Shown: positions 7,948-16,073 of the stretch, piece by piece | Position numbering within the stretch: position 1 is the first letter of the stretch | How the letters are laid out: every line of letters begins with the position of its first letter | Assembly: GCA_947459525.1 (NCBI GenBank) | Contig: CANHDW010000009.1 | Span: forward strand, 1-37,567 | DNA from: Candidatus Caenarcanales bacterium | GTDB taxonomy: Bacteria > Cyanobacteriota > Vampirovibrionia > LMEP-6097 | Direction of reading: 5' to 3' | DNA length: 37,567 bases | Notes under the pieces: generated by a model | Database searches by the model: none | What the model was told of the DNA's origin: nothing | Seen by the model: the letters and a program-made list of their open reading frames with translations, nothing else | Program-made: the position numbers and the translations under genes

Positions 7948-8017
7948 GAACACTGTAGACCTAAATACCTAAGTTCATGAGCAGGATGACCTAGAAAGTT
8001 GGATTATACCACCATCT

Positions 8018-8728
8018 CTAAGCGGGCTGTGTGCCAGACTGGTTATTAAAGTTATTAAAGCTACTACCCACACGAGAAGCAGCTTGTTGAGCGGTGCTTG
8101 CAGCTTGCCTGCCCAAATTACTTAAAACATCTCTCGCCGTAGCACTTAGATTTTGTCCGTTAGAATTTTTATATGCATCAGCAGTTAACCTCTGATTTAA
8201 GAACTCAAAAATCTCTTTTTCTAGTTCCTTTGGTAACTTCATCGCTTTAATTTCACTAACTATTCGCTTATGATGGTCTTTTTCTACACCCACTTGCGCG
8301 AGTTTAGTTTTCAGAAGATAGCCAGCCCCCACACCTAAACCACCTATAATCATAGCTAATTTTTTCCAGCCTAAACCTAGGTACAGTAAGCCCGCCAAAC
8401 CACCTGCACCCCACATTAGAGTAGTACCAGCTTTATCCAGAGCAGCTCTGCCTTTGCCAATGATATTTTCAAAGGCATTTTTACCTGAAGGCTCATTGGG
8501 ATCTTGATTAGAATTGGTTTGTGTTTGATTCTTGGTAAAATTCGTACTCGCTGAGGGGTTAGTTTTGGAAAAATTCTGTCCAGTTCGGCGGTCATAATTA
8601 GGACCTGCATTTTCAGTAGTAATATTTCTAGCGTTATTCCCTCTAGGATCGCTAGGATTTAATACCTCGACTCCTGGTGTAGGAGCTGATGTAGACGAAT
8701 TTCTTGGAGTAGTACCTACTCTTGACAT
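8018..8728 (-). CDS. Unrecognised protein with disordered N-terminus and membrane segment
   Basis: A 236-aa protein I do not recognise. Residues 1-85 are Asn/Ser/Thr/Pro-rich and look disordered. A Gly-rich hydrophobic stretch at about 105-140 (WGAGGLAGLLYLGLGWKKL ... GLGVGAGYLL) could form one or two membrane helices. A charged helical part follows (KDHHKRIVSEIKAMKLPKE) and then an Ala/Gln/Ser/Asn-rich tail. There is no cleavable signal peptide. It lies just downstream of the 1192-aa gene on the same strand, separated by 152 bp, and shares its compositional style, so the two may act together. The small-residue-rich hydrophobic stretch might associate with membranes weakly. Confidence 0.6.
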   Translation of the reverse strand: MSRVGTTPRNSSTSAPTPGVEVLNPSDPRGNNARNITTENAGPNYDRRTGQNFSKTNPSASTNFTKNQTQTNSNQDPNEPSGKNAFENIIGKGRAALDKAGTTLMWGAGGLAGLLYLGLGWKKLAMIIGGLGVGAGYLLKTKLAQVGVEKDHHKRIVSEIKAMKLPKELEKEIFEFLNQRLTADAYKNSNGQNLSATARDVLSNLGRQAASTAQQAASRVGSSFNNFNNQSGTQPA

Positions 8729-8804
8729 TGATAAATCTTATTTTAGCATAAATGTATATACCTATTTATGTTTTTATTATATTTTGTTTTTGGAGAATTT
8801 TAAT

Positions 8805-8858
8805 ATGGTTAAAACTGTATTAATCTCTCTTATTTTTGCTGTAGAACAGGCTGCTTGA
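8805..8858 (+). CDS. Possible 17-aa hydrophobic peptide
   Basis: ATG at 8805 with a GGAG about 10 nt upstream encodes MVKTVLISLIFAVEQAA and a TGA. It looks like a signal-peptide-like or small membrane peptide. It sits in the 152-bp gap between two minus-strand genes, antisense to their direction. Chance is a reasonable explanation at this length. Confidence 0.15.
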   Translation: MVKTVLISLIFAVEQAA

Positions 8859-8880
8859 GATTTACTTTGTTGGTTTGGGT

Positions 8881-11800
8881 TTAAACTATCTTATTTGCAG
8901 CATTTTCTCCCATCGCTAGTTTAGTAACTAATTCTGCTTCTGGCTTACTTAAATGATTAAATGGTCTATTCTGAATATATGTTTCGTGCTGATGCTGAGT
9001 ATTCGTAATTACGTGATTATCTATGGTCGGGATCATTTCTTCCAGAAACCCTTTAAAGAAAGCTGCATAACCAAGCTTATTAACTATCTGGAACCAATTA
9101 TGCAGCTTATGAGTTATTGAATTTTTTTCACCCATTGCCAAACCAGCACCTCCTGCGGCTACCATGATTCCACCCCAATTTTGCCAAAAAGATGCTTTTC
9201 CAGGGCTAAATATCATTTGCTCACCATATCTGTCTGTAAATCTAGTCATCTCCCCATCTATATTTAAAGCAGCCGTTTTTGCATGATTAATTAAGGCTAT
9301 ACTTGGTAATACATTTGAAAGTCCAGTGAAAACCTTAGCAGCAGTGTCCGCCTTGAATATCTTCGCTAGAACCCCAGACATGGCAGAGAACATAGTAGCT
9401 GCGACAACACCAGCAAACACGTGAGGCTCACTATGAGGTGCGACGTAAGCCCTTCCATTATTTTTACCCATCTTAGCTCCGATACCATGGTTAGAACCTG
9501 GTATCATGTTTTTTAACACACCTGTACGCAAACCGGGCTCAGTAAAGAACTGTTTAGCCATAGTTAAAAACATTTTTAAGTCTGGTACGACAGTAGCGAC
9601 AAATTCACCGAGTAGGGGAATCTTATGAAGATTTCCTCCCATAAACTCACTTCTAAAGTAATTTAAATCTTTTCTTCTCTGATCTGTTAACTTACTTGAG
9701 GCAATACGAATATCATAAAATTCATCAGGATTCTTAAAAGCCTTGTAGGACGGTGAATCTTTAACTTCATCTTTCCTGTCTACGTATGAATCAATATTCA
9801 AACTATTATTCATCCCACCATTAACGGCAACCCCTCCCGCACCTACGTAACTCATAGCTCCAGCCAAGCCAGAACCCACAGAATCTTTTATAAAGCTAGC
9901 TGATTCCTCTATTATCTTACCTACAGGTCTAAGAGTAAATTTATGAGGAGTCATCATGTAGAGAGCGATACCAGTAAATAAAGCTTGGAAACGCCCTGTC
10001 CATTTTTGGATTCCCATCCCCAATTTTTCACCTTGAGTATTCCCGGCGATAGTAGCTGCACCACTAAGAAGTCCACCTGCTAATAATCCACCGATAATTA
10101 AATTTATAGAGGTCTTAAATGATTTAGTTGGTCTATCTAAGGAAATTACTGGTCCAAGTAATGGAATTTTTGCAATAATGCTATGCAGAGGACTCCTCTC
10201 AGCAAAGGGTTTAAGATTACCACCCTTTTCCTGATTCTCTTCTCGAATCATCTCCCATAAACCTGGGATTAACGGAGTGGAAGAATCAGTAACGTTACGT
10301 TTCTCTTGAAACTCTTTAACCCAAGGAGCATTAGGATCGACTTCCAGAGAAGCTTTAGATGGATTCTTTAAACCAACTATTTCTTTCAAACCAGCTAGTA
10401 ACTCTGGTTTGTTATATTTAGTCGCAATCTCCCTGATAACCTCACCCCAAATACCACCCCACATGGCATCGTTTAGTGTTACGGTTTTTTGTTGAGAAAT
10501 TCGAGGATCAGCTGGATTAGTATAATGCTTAATTAATTTATCAATTAATGATTTTCTGTCAATTTCCTCACCAGTCTGAAGAAACTTAAACTTACCAGGA
10601 GAAATCTGCTGTATCGCAAATTCATGATCCTTAAACCTCTCTGTAGCTAGTAAATCTAATAAAGCTCCACCAATGTGTTTAATTACATCTATCTGACCAC
10701 GTGCAATAAAAGCTGCGCCACCAGAAAGAAGTCCATATGCTAATAATTCTTTATCAGAAGGACTATCACCAGAAGCCATCAGAAATCCAGGTGGGGCATC
10801 AATATCAGCTTTACTTGTATTAGCTGTGATTTCACAGTATGGATTTGGCGTATTTGCAATAATTTTTATAACCTGCTCTGGAGAACCCTTAGGAGCTATA
10901 CCTTTATTTTTAGCTTCCTCTAAACCATCAGCAAGTGCATTAAAATCTTTATAAACTTCGCCTGTAATCGTATTTTTGGGATCTTCACCTGAAAAGTCTA
11001 TATGAGAAGCTGAAATACCATTAATGTTGAAAACATCTTTATCTTTAGGAATATTATACTTAGTAAACAAGAAGTCCTTAAGCTCTGGCGATCTTAAGCT
11101 TTTAACCGTAAGTTTAATTAAATCTAACTTAGCCTGTTCGTCAATAATATTATATGGATCAATTGCATGTGGAACAAAGCAGACTATTTTTCCATAACGT
11201 AAAGCCGCACTAAAGGTTTTTATATTAACGGCTGTATTGCTAGGATCTTCAAGAGCTGCTAGAAGCTCCTTATGCTTACTGCTCATTGGAATATTAAGAG
11301 CTTTGAGTTCCTGTGCATATTTGTGATCTGACCACTTTAATTTAAAAGCTTGCTCAGTTAAATCAGTAAATTTTAAATAATCTTCTAATTTACTTTCATT
11401 TCTAGTACCCACTAAATATTCTGGTAAAGATTTATATTCTAAAACCCTTAATCCCTTACCCTTCATTACCTCGTTAAACTTATTAAGATAATTACTTGTC
11501 CGATTCATCTCGTCAACAATTTCGGAAAATTGAATTACTTTATCATTTAATTTAAGAGGCTCACTTGCCTTATGCTTAATCGCTCCACCAAGACCCACTA
11601 TATTTAAAGCTCCAAATAATGGATCTCGGTGATTATAAATTCCAACTTCATCAAAACAGTCTGAAATCTGTGAAACAGTCCTATAAGAGGGATGCGATTT
11701 ACCATTATGTACAGGTCCTGGTCCTTCTGAACCTTGTACGCTCATATTTGCTAATACGCTCACCCTCTGTGAGTTGATGGCAGTTTTACCACCAAGCATA

Positions 11801-12459
11801 TGAGTCGCCCAAATTGTCAATCTCAAAGCTGCTTTATCAATCAATGAACCAGAAGAACAACTGTTTTGTGTTTTTATTAATGTCTTGTTATATACGCAAC
11901 CGTCGCCATCTGTAGATATAAAAGGTGTCCATCTTTTCATCCATTCACCAAAAGCTGAAGGATCATCCTTGTCATATTGATTTAAAGCGTTTGACAGCGA
12001 TTTTAAAATTATCTTTCTTGCAAGTAGGTAGTCTTTAGTTACATCTTGCTTGTATGTTCCACTAGTTCCCTCTGTTGTTTCCAAAGGTATAGAAACCTCA
12101 GAATCCTTTTTGTTAAGAAGCTCTGTAGCTACAGTTCCAATTTGCTGAGCAGAAGGCTTGTATTGATCATATTTTTGCAGAAGTTCTGCACCACCAAGCT
12201 GGTGTTTTTGATTAGCGACTATAACTTGTTCTGCTTTTAAACCCGCCTCTAATTGAGCCTTCTGTACCCTTAAATCAGGACTTCCAGCCGTCTTAGCATC
12301 TTTCGCCGCCGAAAACTGAGCAGCTCCACCAGCATTCTCAGGGATAGTAACTCCTTCAAAAGGATCTTGACGACCAGCATTAGGCTGTCCGCTTGACTTT
12401 CCACTTAACTGAGGATTTGAATTTTTAGAGGGGTTGTTGTCAACATTGACAGGAGGCAT
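8881..12459 (-). CDS. Large unrecognised protein with several membrane segments
   Basis: A 1192-aa protein with no family I can name. Residues 1-75 are polar, Asn/Ser/Gly/Pro-rich and probably disordered. The part to about 560 is soluble-looking, with helices and some Cys (GDGCVYNKTL, NSCSSGSL, SQISDCFDEV). Hydrophobic, Gly/Ala-rich segments follow at roughly 570-590, 780-800, 815-830, 855-875, 1010-1030, 1045-1060 and 1085-1105. The end is charged. No signal peptide is present. The start is supported by AAGGGAG 11 nt upstream. The Gly/Ala-rich hydrophobic stretches recall proteins that insert into or shape membranes, but that is inference. It is followed downstream by the similarly styled 236-aa protein. 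Confidence 0.7.
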   Translation of the reverse strand: MPPVNVDNNPSKNSNPQLSGKSSGQPNAGRQDPFEGVTIPENAGGAAQFSAAKDAKTAGSPDLRVQKAQLEAGLKAEQVIVANQKHQLGGAELLQKYDQYKPSAQQIGTVATELLNKKDSEVSIPLETTEGTSGTYKQDVTKDYLLARKIILKSLSNALNQYDKDDPSAFGEWMKRWTPFISTDGDGCVYNKTLIKTQNSCSSGSLIDKAALRLTIWATHMLGGKTAINSQRVSVLANMSVQGSEGPGPVHNGKSHPSYRTVSQISDCFDEVGIYNHRDPLFGALNIVGLGGAIKHKASEPLKLNDKVIQFSEIVDEMNRTSNYLNKFNEVMKGKGLRVLEYKSLPEYLVGTRNESKLEDYLKFTDLTEQAFKLKWSDHKYAQELKALNIPMSSKHKELLAALEDPSNTAVNIKTFSAALRYGKIVCFVPHAIDPYNIIDEQAKLDLIKLTVKSLRSPELKDFLFTKYNIPKDKDVFNINGISASHIDFSGEDPKNTITGEVYKDFNALADGLEEAKNKGIAPKGSPEQVIKIIANTPNPYCEITANTSKADIDAPPGFLMASGDSPSDKELLAYGLLSGGAAFIARGQIDVIKHIGGALLDLLATERFKDHEFAIQQISPGKFKFLQTGEEIDRKSLIDKLIKHYTNPADPRISQQKTVTLNDAMWGGIWGEVIREIATKYNKPELLAGLKEIVGLKNPSKASLEVDPNAPWVKEFQEKRNVTDSSTPLIPGLWEMIREENQEKGGNLKPFAERSPLHSIIAKIPLLGPVISLDRPTKSFKTSINLIIGGLLAGGLLSGAATIAGNTQGEKLGMGIQKWTGRFQALFTGIALYMMTPHKFTLRPVGKIIEESASFIKDSVGSGLAGAMSYVGAGGVAVNGGMNNSLNIDSYVDRKDEVKDSPSYKAFKNPDEFYDIRIASSKLTDQRRKDLNYFRSEFMGGNLHKIPLLGEFVATVVPDLKMFLTMAKQFFTEPGLRTGVLKNMIPGSNHGIGAKMGKNNGRAYVAPHSEPHVFAGVVAATMFSAMSGVLAKIFKADTAAKVFTGLSNVLPSIALINHAKTAALNIDGEMTRFTDRYGEQMIFSPGKASFWQNWGGIMVAAGGAGLAMGEKNSITHKLHNWFQIVNKLGYAAFFKGFLEEMIPTIDNHVITNTQHQHETYIQNRPFNHLSKPEAELVTKLAMGENAANKIV

Positions 12460-12486
12460 CTATTTCAAAACTCCCTTGTTTTGATA

Positions 12487-12524
12487 GGGTTAAAAGCTAA
12501 TACGTGATCACGGTGTATTAACCC
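12487..12524. promoter_or_regulatory. Composite palindrome between the divergent large gene and gpsA
   Basis: GGGTTAA (12487-12493) pairs with TTAACCC (12518-12524), and TAATAC (12498-12503) with GTATTA (12515-12520), around a GTGATCAC palindrome (12504-12511). It lies 28 bp upstream of the 1192-aa gene's start. Position and symmetry suggest an operator or a 5' leader hairpin for that gene. The regulator is unknown. Confidence 0.4.
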
Positions 12525-12681
12525 ATTACATTATAACTAAAAACATAACAACTTGTTAATACTAAAAGTTAAAATTTTTTTTAGAAAATCTTTGGAACAA
12601 AGCATTTTTGCACTTAAATAAGAAAAAAGTTATAGTTTTTAAAGGAATTTCACATAAAATGAGTCCTATTTTCGTTTTCAA

Positions 12682-13740
12682 ATGCCGATTTCTGTATCAA
12701 AAAAAATATCTATTTTAGGCTCTGGCTCTTGGGGTAACACGCTTGCCTGCCATTTTTCTAAGGATTTTGATGTTTTGCTCTGGGATTATAAACCTGAAAG
12801 AGTCGAAATAATGTCTAAATCTCGCTTATTCGATAAGCCAAAGGAAGGTATTTATCCTGAAAATATAAATTTCACCGCAGATTTAAGAGCTGCTTTAGAA
12901 TTTAGCGACTTTATTTTCAGTGTTATACCTCTAAAAGGCATTAACCAATTAGCTAAAAATATCTCTAAAATCAATAATTTAAAAATTCTGGACCCTGCCA
13001 AAGACTCCTATTTAAATTTAAATCTTAAAAACCCCCTTAAGTTTTCAAAAAAGGTAATTATCAACTGCTCAAAAGGCATTGACCTAGCGAGTTTGAAGAC
13101 ACCTAGTGAAATTTTTACGGAAAAATTAAAGAATTTTCATATTTCCACCCTATCTGGCCCGAACCTCGCCATAGAGGTTTTAGCAGGCGAGCCAATGATA
13201 TCGAGCATCGCAAGTTCAGAATTAACTGTAGCTGAGGGCCTTCAAGAAGTATTTTCCTGTAGTCGCTTTCGCCTCTATCCCAGTAATGATATAGTTGGCG
13301 TAGAATTCTGCTCGGCCATCAAGAATGTAATCGCTATCGCAGCAGGAGCTTCTGATGGATTGGGTTTCAGAGCTAGTACTAAAGCAAGTTTAATAACCCG
13401 AGCTTTACATGAAATGCGTGAATTAATTAAGCTCAAAGGTGGTCTGGAAGAAACTTTATACTCGGCGGCTGGATTAGGTGATTTAATAGCAACCTGTAGC
13501 TCAGAGCTAAGTAGGAACTATCGTGTCGGTTATTTTCTTGCCCAAAATGACTCACTTGATGAAATTTATAGAAAAATCAATGCCACCGCTGAAGGAGTAA
13601 ATACTGCCTTCGCTCTAAAAAAATTAGCCCAAACTGAAAACTTAAGAATTCCAATTTGCCTTGAAGTCGCTGATATGCTTTCTGGAAGCAAGAATCCGGC
13701 AGAAGTGGTCAATTCATTAATGTCAAGAAAAATAAAATAA
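12682..13740 (+). CDS. gpsA: Glycerol-3-phosphate dehydrogenase [NAD(P)+]
   Basis: Reduces dihydroxyacetone phosphate to sn-glycerol-3-phosphate for phospholipid synthesis, in the cytoplasm. The 352-aa product begins with the Rossmann motif ILGSGSWGNTLA (residues 11-22). It then has SVIPLKG, NCSKGID, LSGPNLAIEV (the GPN signature), EFCSAIKNVIAIAAGASDGL with the catalytic Lys, and AAGLGDLIATCSSELSRNYRVG. It is about 15-20 residues longer than usual because of a loop (LKILDPAKDSYLNLNLKNPL) before KVIINCSKG. That loop does not match either repeat family. There is no good Shine-Dalgarno site at 12682. An AAAGGAA instead precedes an out-of-frame ATG at 12660, which opens a 19-codon frame overlapping the gpsA start. 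Confidence 0.93.
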   Translation: MPISVSKKISILGSGSWGNTLACHFSKDFDVLLWDYKPERVEIMSKSRLFDKPKEGIYPENINFTADLRAALEFSDFIFSVIPLKGINQLAKNISKINNLKILDPAKDSYLNLNLKNPLKFSKKVIINCSKGIDLASLKTPSEIFTEKLKNFHISTLSGPNLAIEVLAGEPMISSIASSELTVAEGLQEVFSCSRFRLYPSNDIVGVEFCSAIKNVIAIAAGASDGLGFRASTKASLITRALHEMRELIKLKGGLEETLYSAAGLGDLIATCSSELSRNYRVGYFLAQNDSLDEIYRKINATAEGVNTAFALKKLAQTENLRIPICLEVADMLSGSKNPAEVVNSLMSRKIK

Positions 13741-13776
13741 AACTATTGTTTTATATACATATTGTTGTTATTATGA

Positions 13777-13806
13777 ATCCTTACTAAAAGGATAAGTATG
13801 ATATAG
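13777..13806 (+). promoter_or_regulatory. Hairpin hiding the ribosome site and two-codon upstream ORF before speD
   Basis: ATCCTT (13777-13782) and AAGGAT (13788-13793) form a 6-bp stem with a 5-nt loop. The stem contains the only good Shine-Dalgarno sequence upstream of speD. That site is 4 nt from an ATG at 13798 that opens ATG-ATA-TAG and stops 2 nt before the speD ATG. It might throttle speD translation, or be coincidence. Confidence 0.3.
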
Positions 13807-13808
13807 CG

Positions 13809-14267
13809 ATGTTTGGACCACACTTAGTAATGGAAGCCTATGGCTGCGATAGACGTCTTATGACGGATATAGAATCGATGATTGATCTCCTGGATTCGTT
13901 GCCCGAAAAGATGGATATGACGAAGATAATGCCCCCTTATGCATTTAAATATAAGGGTAAAGTTCCAGAAGAATGGGGCTTAAGCGGTGTGGTACTAATA
14001 GCAGAGAGTCATATAGCTCTTCATACTTTTCCAGACCAGAATGGTTTTCTGACTGTAGATATTTTTAGTTGTAAAGATTTCTGCATAGAGACAGCTATTT
14101 CTGAGATTGTTAAAGTTTATAATCCTACTCATTGGGATCACCAGTTGTTCATGAGAGGTAGAGAATACCCTAGATCTATTGGTAAAGCTGGTCAGATTAT
14201 TGAGACTGAAAGACTTCAGCATGCTCAGAATCTTCACCAGTTTGGTAAAACTCTAGCTCTTAACTAA
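13809..14267 (+). CDS. speD: S-adenosylmethionine decarboxylase proenzyme (SpeD/SpeH type)
   Basis: Supplies decarboxylated SAM, the aminopropyl donor for spermidine synthesis. It is a pyruvoyl-dependent enzyme that cleaves itself. The 152-aa product has the processing site AESHIALHTFPD, where cleavage between Glu66 and Ser67 would turn Ser67 into the pyruvoyl group. His68 and Cys88 (VDIFSC) are the usual processing and catalytic residues. The N-terminus MFGPHLVMEAYGCD is the family's 'G.Hl..d.yGC' opening. Length agrees with the class 1B enzymes, with a roughly 25-residue C-terminal extension. A palindrome follows the stop. No spermidine synthase gene is in the window. Confidence 0.93.
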   Translation: MFGPHLVMEAYGCDRRLMTDIESMIDLLDSLPEKMDMTKIMPPYAFKYKGKVPEEWGLSGVVLIAESHIALHTFPDQNGFLTVDIFSCKDFCIETAISEIVKVYNPTHWDHQLFMRGREYPRSIGKAGQIIETERLQHAQNLHQFGKTLALN

Positions 14268-14283
14268 AATGCCTAGGCATTTT
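14266..14283. terminator. Palindrome at the end of speD
   Basis: AAAATGCCTAGGCATTTT is a perfect 18-nt palindrome starting in the speD stop codon and followed by another T. As RNA it could form a short hairpin with a weak U-run, a plausible but loose bidirectional terminator between speD and the next gene. Confidence 0.4.
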
Positions 14284-14300
14284 TAGCTGGTGCTATTTAA

Positions 14301-15560
14301 GTGAGCTTAACTAATAATCCAAAAGAGTTCTTTCAGTGGCTAGAAACAGCCACCGAAGGGACTCTTTTTTATTTTATTTCCGAATGGCATAAGAAAGGTG
14401 AGAGCAGTGAAGAACTTATTAAGTTTATAGAATTTCTTCGAGAAAAGGCTCCGCCACTCAAACTCACTTATAAGACTCTTGCGAGAGAGGATCATGAAGA
14501 CGACGAAAACGCAGAAATTGGAGTTTCGCTACACGCCCATCTTGCCTATGACTGTGCTGGTACTGGTGGCGATAAATCTCATAGTTTTAATATTTCTACC
14601 GGCACAGCCTTTCTTGCTGCTTACGCAGGCTTACCTGTAATTAAAAATGGCGGTCGCTCAGCTAGTAGTAAAGTAGGTTCAGTCGATGTCCTTTATGAAT
14701 TAGGTCTGGATTTAGATATTAGTAAAGAAAAAAAGCTAGAAGCCTTTCAAAAACTAGGTTTGAGTTTTTTTTCCAGTAAAGTATCTAGCGAATACTTACT
14801 GCCTGTAAAAAATTTAGCTAGAAAATATAAAGAATCCTGCTTTATAAATTTAATCGCTCCATTCCTCTCACCAATTGAGCTTCAGGGACAGATTATTGGT
14901 ATCGCTCAAGCTCGCTGGATTCCAGTAATGAAAGAGATAGCCCGATATTTTATAAAAAAAGGCTACCGCCAAAAATTTATCCTAGTACACTCAAGCGAAG
15001 AGTTTTTAGAAAATCCTCTTAAAGAGCTCAATGAGGGAAATACAGAAATTAGAGATTCCGAGCAGTCCCTTAAGAGTACTAAAGCTGAACTTTTAAGTTC
15101 ATCAGTCTTAGATGAGTTTAATACAGCCATGCCCTCTAAAATTATTTTCATTTCTGAGTATAAGGACGACGAAAACGCAGAGATTGGAGTTCCGCAAAAG
15201 TACCTTGAACAGGAATTTATACTCAACCCCGCGAGCAAATTATTTTCAGAACTAGCACTAACAACTGCGAAGCTTAAGGACTTAGAGGGGGGAAATACTG
15301 CAGAGAATGCTCAGATATTACTAAAAATCTTTAAAGGAGAGGCTCAAGACCCCAGATTAAAGATTAAAGCTGAGACTCTCGCCCTCAATACAGCCTTAAT
15401 GCTTCTACTAAAAGAGAACTTCAGTCTTTTTTACGATGAAAAGAGCTTAGTAAAAGAACTTACAGAGAATTACATAAAATTAAAAAAAAATCTTGAGACT
15501 CAGAATTTATATAAATTCCTAGGAGAATTACGCAAGTATTTCACAAAAGAAAAATTATGA
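14301..15560 (+). CDS. Anthranilate phosphoribosyltransferase-like protein with repeat insertions
   Basis: Belongs to glycosyltransferase family 3 (TrpD / nucleoside phosphorylase fold). TrpD joins PRPP and anthranilate in tryptophan synthesis. Seen: DCAGTGGDKSHSFNISTG (about 84-101, the PRPP loop), KNGGRSASSKVGSVDVLYELG and SCFINLIAPFLSPIELQGQ. Two usual active-site pieces are altered: KHGN is KNGG, and the HPA block is absent (SSEYLLPVKNLARKYK). TrpD activity is therefore doubtful and a related transferase is possible. At 419 aa it is about 75 longer than TrpD, partly from repeat-A copies at about 63-80 and 287-300. GTG start 33 nt after speD. No other trp gene is nearby. Confidence 0.72.
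   Translation: MSLTNNPKEFFQWLETATEGTLFYFISEWHKKGESSEELIKFIEFLREKAPPLKLTYKTLAREDHEDDENAEIGVSLHAHLAYDCAGTGGDKSHSFNISTGTAFLAAYAGLPVIKNGGRSASSKVGSVDVLYELGLDLDISKEKKLEAFQKLGLSFFSSKVSSEYLLPVKNLARKYKESCFINLIAPFLSPIELQGQIIGIAQARWIPVMKEIARYFIKKGYRQKFILVHSSEEFLENPLKELNEGNTEIRDSEQSLKSTKAELLSSSVLDEFNTAMPSKIIFISEYKDDENAEIGVPQKYLEQEFILNPASKLFSELALTTAKLKDLEGGNTAENAQILLKIFKGEAQDPRLKIKAETLALNTALMLLLKENFSLFYDEKSLVKELTENYIKLKKNLETQNLYKFLGELRKYFTKEKL
14489..14541 (+). repeat. Repeat family A copy 1 in the TrpD-like gene
   Basis: Over the 53-bp element it matches the copy at 3188 closely, with one difference in the first 37 nt, and it shares the 3' CGCTACACGCCCAT with the copy at 17199. Reads in frame as DHEDDENAEIGVSLHAH, directly before the conserved GTGGD motif. 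Confidence 0.88.
15027..15070 (+). repeat. Possible degenerate repeat A copy in the TrpD-like gene
   Basis: Encodes NEGNTEIRDSEQS, similar in spacing to the NGVVQQS-type variants seen at 16608 and 17391. It is weak and could be chance in a Glu/Asn-rich loop. Confidence 0.2.
15164..15195 (+). repeat. Repeat family A copy 2 in the TrpD-like gene
   Basis: GGACGACGAAAACGCAG followed by AGATTGGAGTTCCGC differs from the other copies by one or two bases in the core. Encodes KDDENAEIGVPQK, in the same frame and orientation as the first copy about 670 bp upstream. It falls between predicted strands (KIIFISEY and LEQEFILNP), a surface hairpin in the TrpD fold. Confidence 0.85.
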
Positions 15561-15576
15561 ATTAAGATGTATACAT

Positions 15577-16071
15577 ATGTTCTCTAAATTTCGCACTAGT
15601 CTATTTATAATTTTCGTATACATTAGCGTTTTTGCTAGCTCAATGTCGCTTTTAGCTCAAGAGGTGAAAGCACCTCAGGACTATGCTGCTGATAAATTAG
15701 CGAACGCTGATGCACAGCTTACTAAACTCATCGAACAGAGAAATGCTTTAAATTCTTTAATTAAAGCTGTAAAGAAGGATCTTAAAGCTGCAAAGATAAG
15801 AGCTAAGGCAGAAGAAATTCAGATTAAAGCTAATGTAGCCAAGCAAGACGCAGAATTTATGATTGAGCAATCTGGCGTGGCTATTGATCTTCCTGATTTA
15901 ACAGCTAAAAAACCAATTCCTCGCAGCCCTCTTCTAGAAGATATTTCAGCAAAAGCACCTTCTTCTAGCTTTGCCGAAGACAGTTTCGATAAAGTAGACT
16001 CTGTTTTCTTTCCAAGCAATAACAGTATTAACGTTAAATCTAAAAAAGACCTACCCTACTACATTAAATAG
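15577..16071 (+). CDS. Exported coiled-coil protein
   Basis: A 164-aa protein with a signal peptide (about 1-28, FIIFVYISVFASSMSLLAQE). An Ala/Lys/Glu-rich helical region with heptad character follows (about 40-105), then a Pro/Ser-rich tail ending LPYYIK. I recognise no family; the likely site is the periplasm or outer surface. The start ATG follows the TrpD-like stop by 17 bp, and the MreD-like gene begins 2 bp after its stop. It is therefore probably co-transcribed with both, which hints at a cell-envelope role. Confidence 0.65.
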   Translation: MFSKFRTSLFIIFVYISVFASSMSLLAQEVKAPQDYAADKLANADAQLTKLIEQRNALNSLIKAVKKDLKAAKIRAKAEEIQIKANVAKQDAEFMIEQSGVAIDLPDLTAKKPIPRSPLLEDISAKAPSSSFAEDSFDKVDSVFFPSNNSINVKSKKDLPYYIK

Positions 16072-16073
16072 TT

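Noticed and set aside
12660-12719. Frameshift at the start of gpsA (ATG 12660 with a ribosome site, A-run at about 12700)
   Set aside because: gpsA from 12682 has a full Rossmann N-terminus. The upstream frame adds nothing conserved, so a sequencing or programmed frameshift is not needed.
14963-15238. Minus-strand ORF antisense to the TrpD-like gene, including GTPISAFSSS from the repeat
   Set aside because: It is the reverse reading of a repeat copy and a well-supported plus-strand gene; no family or ribosome site.
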